Positions 5,360 through 5,647 of a stretch of 5,647 bases of DNA are shown piece by piece. Under the pieces are notes generated by a model. That model had not been told where the DNA came from. It saw only the letters and a list, made by a program, of their open reading frames with translations, and did no database searches. The position numbers and the translations under genes are program-made. Source of the DNA: Deltaproteobacteria bacterium (lineage in GTDB: Bacteria > Desulfobacterota > JADFXK01). Where the stretch lies: assembly GCA_015233295.1 (NCBI GenBank), contig JADFYC010000252.1, positions 1-5,647 on the forward strand. The letters run 5' to 3'. The number at the start of each line of letters is the position of its first letter. The first letter of the stretch is position 1.

Positions 5360-5441
5360 AATCCGCAGATTACGCAGATTAACGCAGATGGATAAACCCA
5401 CAGACGCATGTGATCACCGAAGTAGTGATAATCTGCGGATT
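5360..5441. repeat. CGCAGAT repeat element with 13-bp inverted ends
   Basis: CGCAGAT occurs three times at 5364-5370, 5373-5379 and 5383-5389 (spacings 9 and 10 nt). The 13 bp at 5360-5372 are exactly inverted at 5429-5441, giving an 82-bp element with terminal inverted repeats. A small stem, ATCAC (5413-5417) with GTGAT (5425-5429), lies inside. I recall similar CGCAGATTA-rich repeats from many environmental genomes. It fills most of the 181-bp gap between the TOPRIM gene and cobJ, marks the right border of the inserted module, and would form a hairpin in the mRNA; there is no T-run to make it an intrinsic terminator. Confidence 0.75.
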
Positions 5442-5475
5442 AAATCATGACCGGTAGGAGGATCGGAATATTAGT

Positions 5476-5647
5476 ATGCCAGAAAAAACACCATCGAATA
5501 ACCTATTTCAGCGCCCCGGCCAGCTTTTCGTCGTGGGCATCGGACCCGGCGGACGACCAGACCGGACCATCCGGGCCGAAGAGGCCATCCTGACCAGTGA
5601 CGTCATTGTGGGCTATCAGCGGTATCTGGATTTGATTGCCGATCTCT
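5476..5647 (+). CDS. cobJ: Precorrin-3B C17-methyltransferase, N-terminal part (runs off the window)
   Basis: The first 57 codons are visible. After a short polar lead of about 15 residues the frame reads GQLFVVGIGPGGRPDRTIRA, the glycine-rich SAM-binding opening of the tetrapyrrole methylase fold. It continues into EEAILTSDVIVGYQRYLDLI, the pattern specific to CobJ/CbiH (VVGY..Y..LI) as opposed to other corrin methylases. The enzyme methylates C17 and contracts the ring, giving (cobalt-)precorrin-4. With CbiG nearby the cobalt-early anaerobic version, CbiH, is expected. AGGAGGA at 5456-5462 is a strong ribosome site, but its 13-nt spacing to ATG 5476 is longer than ideal; no closer in-frame start exists. 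It lies downstream of cbiG, now separated from it by the ATPase/TOPRIM pair and a repeat element. Confidence 0.9.
   Translation, partial: MPEKTPSNNLFQRPGQLFVVGIGPGGRPDRTIRAEEAILTSDVIVGYQRYLDLIADL

Noticed and set aside
5361..5389. CRISPR-like direct repeats of CGCAGAT
   Set aside because: Units are 7 nt with 2-3 nt gaps, far too short and close for repeats and spacers.
3139..5475. Target-site duplication or transposon ends around the ATPase/TOPRIM module
   Set aside because: The two borders carry different repeats and I found no matching direct repeat, inverted ends or transposase, so a simple transposition cannot be claimed.

Overview
The window looks like a piece of chromosome from an anaerobic Desulfobacterota-type bacterium (the former Deltaproteobacteria). 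The reasons are the cmk followed by a probable rpsA, a MoaC, a cobalamin operon of the cbiG-cobJ (cbiH) kind, moderate GC, and intergenic DNA full of short dispersed repeats of a style I associate with that group. The assignment is inference; no marker gene here fixes the genus.

Layout. Positions 1-1838 are read leftwards. moaC (molybdopterin cofactor synthesis) comes first, then a gap of about 320 bp with a candidate promoter, then cmk (CMP kinase), then the first 84 codons of what is probably rpsA (ribosomal protein S1), which begins with a very acidic extension. Positions 1839-2325 form the divergent intergenic region. It is packed with repeats: several arrays of 7-nt units phased on GTT/AAC, three copies of a near-palindromic 11-mer, a perfect 29-bp inverted repeat, and duplicated short blocks. 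From 2269 everything is read rightwards: cbiG (cobalt-precorrin-5A hydrolase, apparently without the usual middle domain), a two-gene ATPase/TOPRIM module, and the first 57 codons of cobJ/cbiH (precorrin-3B C17-methyltransferase).

The most interesting item is the pair at 3259-5294. It consists of an ABC/SMC-like AAA ATPase with all the standard motifs, overlapping by ATGA a DUF4435-like TOPRIM protein. This is the architecture of split OLD-type (overcoming lysogenization defect) anti-phage systems, most closely the PARIS AriA/AriB pair. It sits between cbiG and cobJ, genes that act close together in corrin synthesis and are often neighbours. Repeat elements lie at both borders: three GTT heptamers just after the cbiG stop, and a CGCAGAT repeat with 13-bp inverted ends just before cobJ. 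I read this as a defence-like cassette inserted into a vitamin B12 operon, using its intergenic repeats as landing or recombination sites.

A second theme is that the heptamer repeats have shaped gene ends. One array supplies the Shine-Dalgarno sequence and the first 19 codons of the annotated cbiG frame. Another lies where a promoter for the ATPase gene could start. No tRNA, rRNA, CRISPR array, transposase or integrase is visible.
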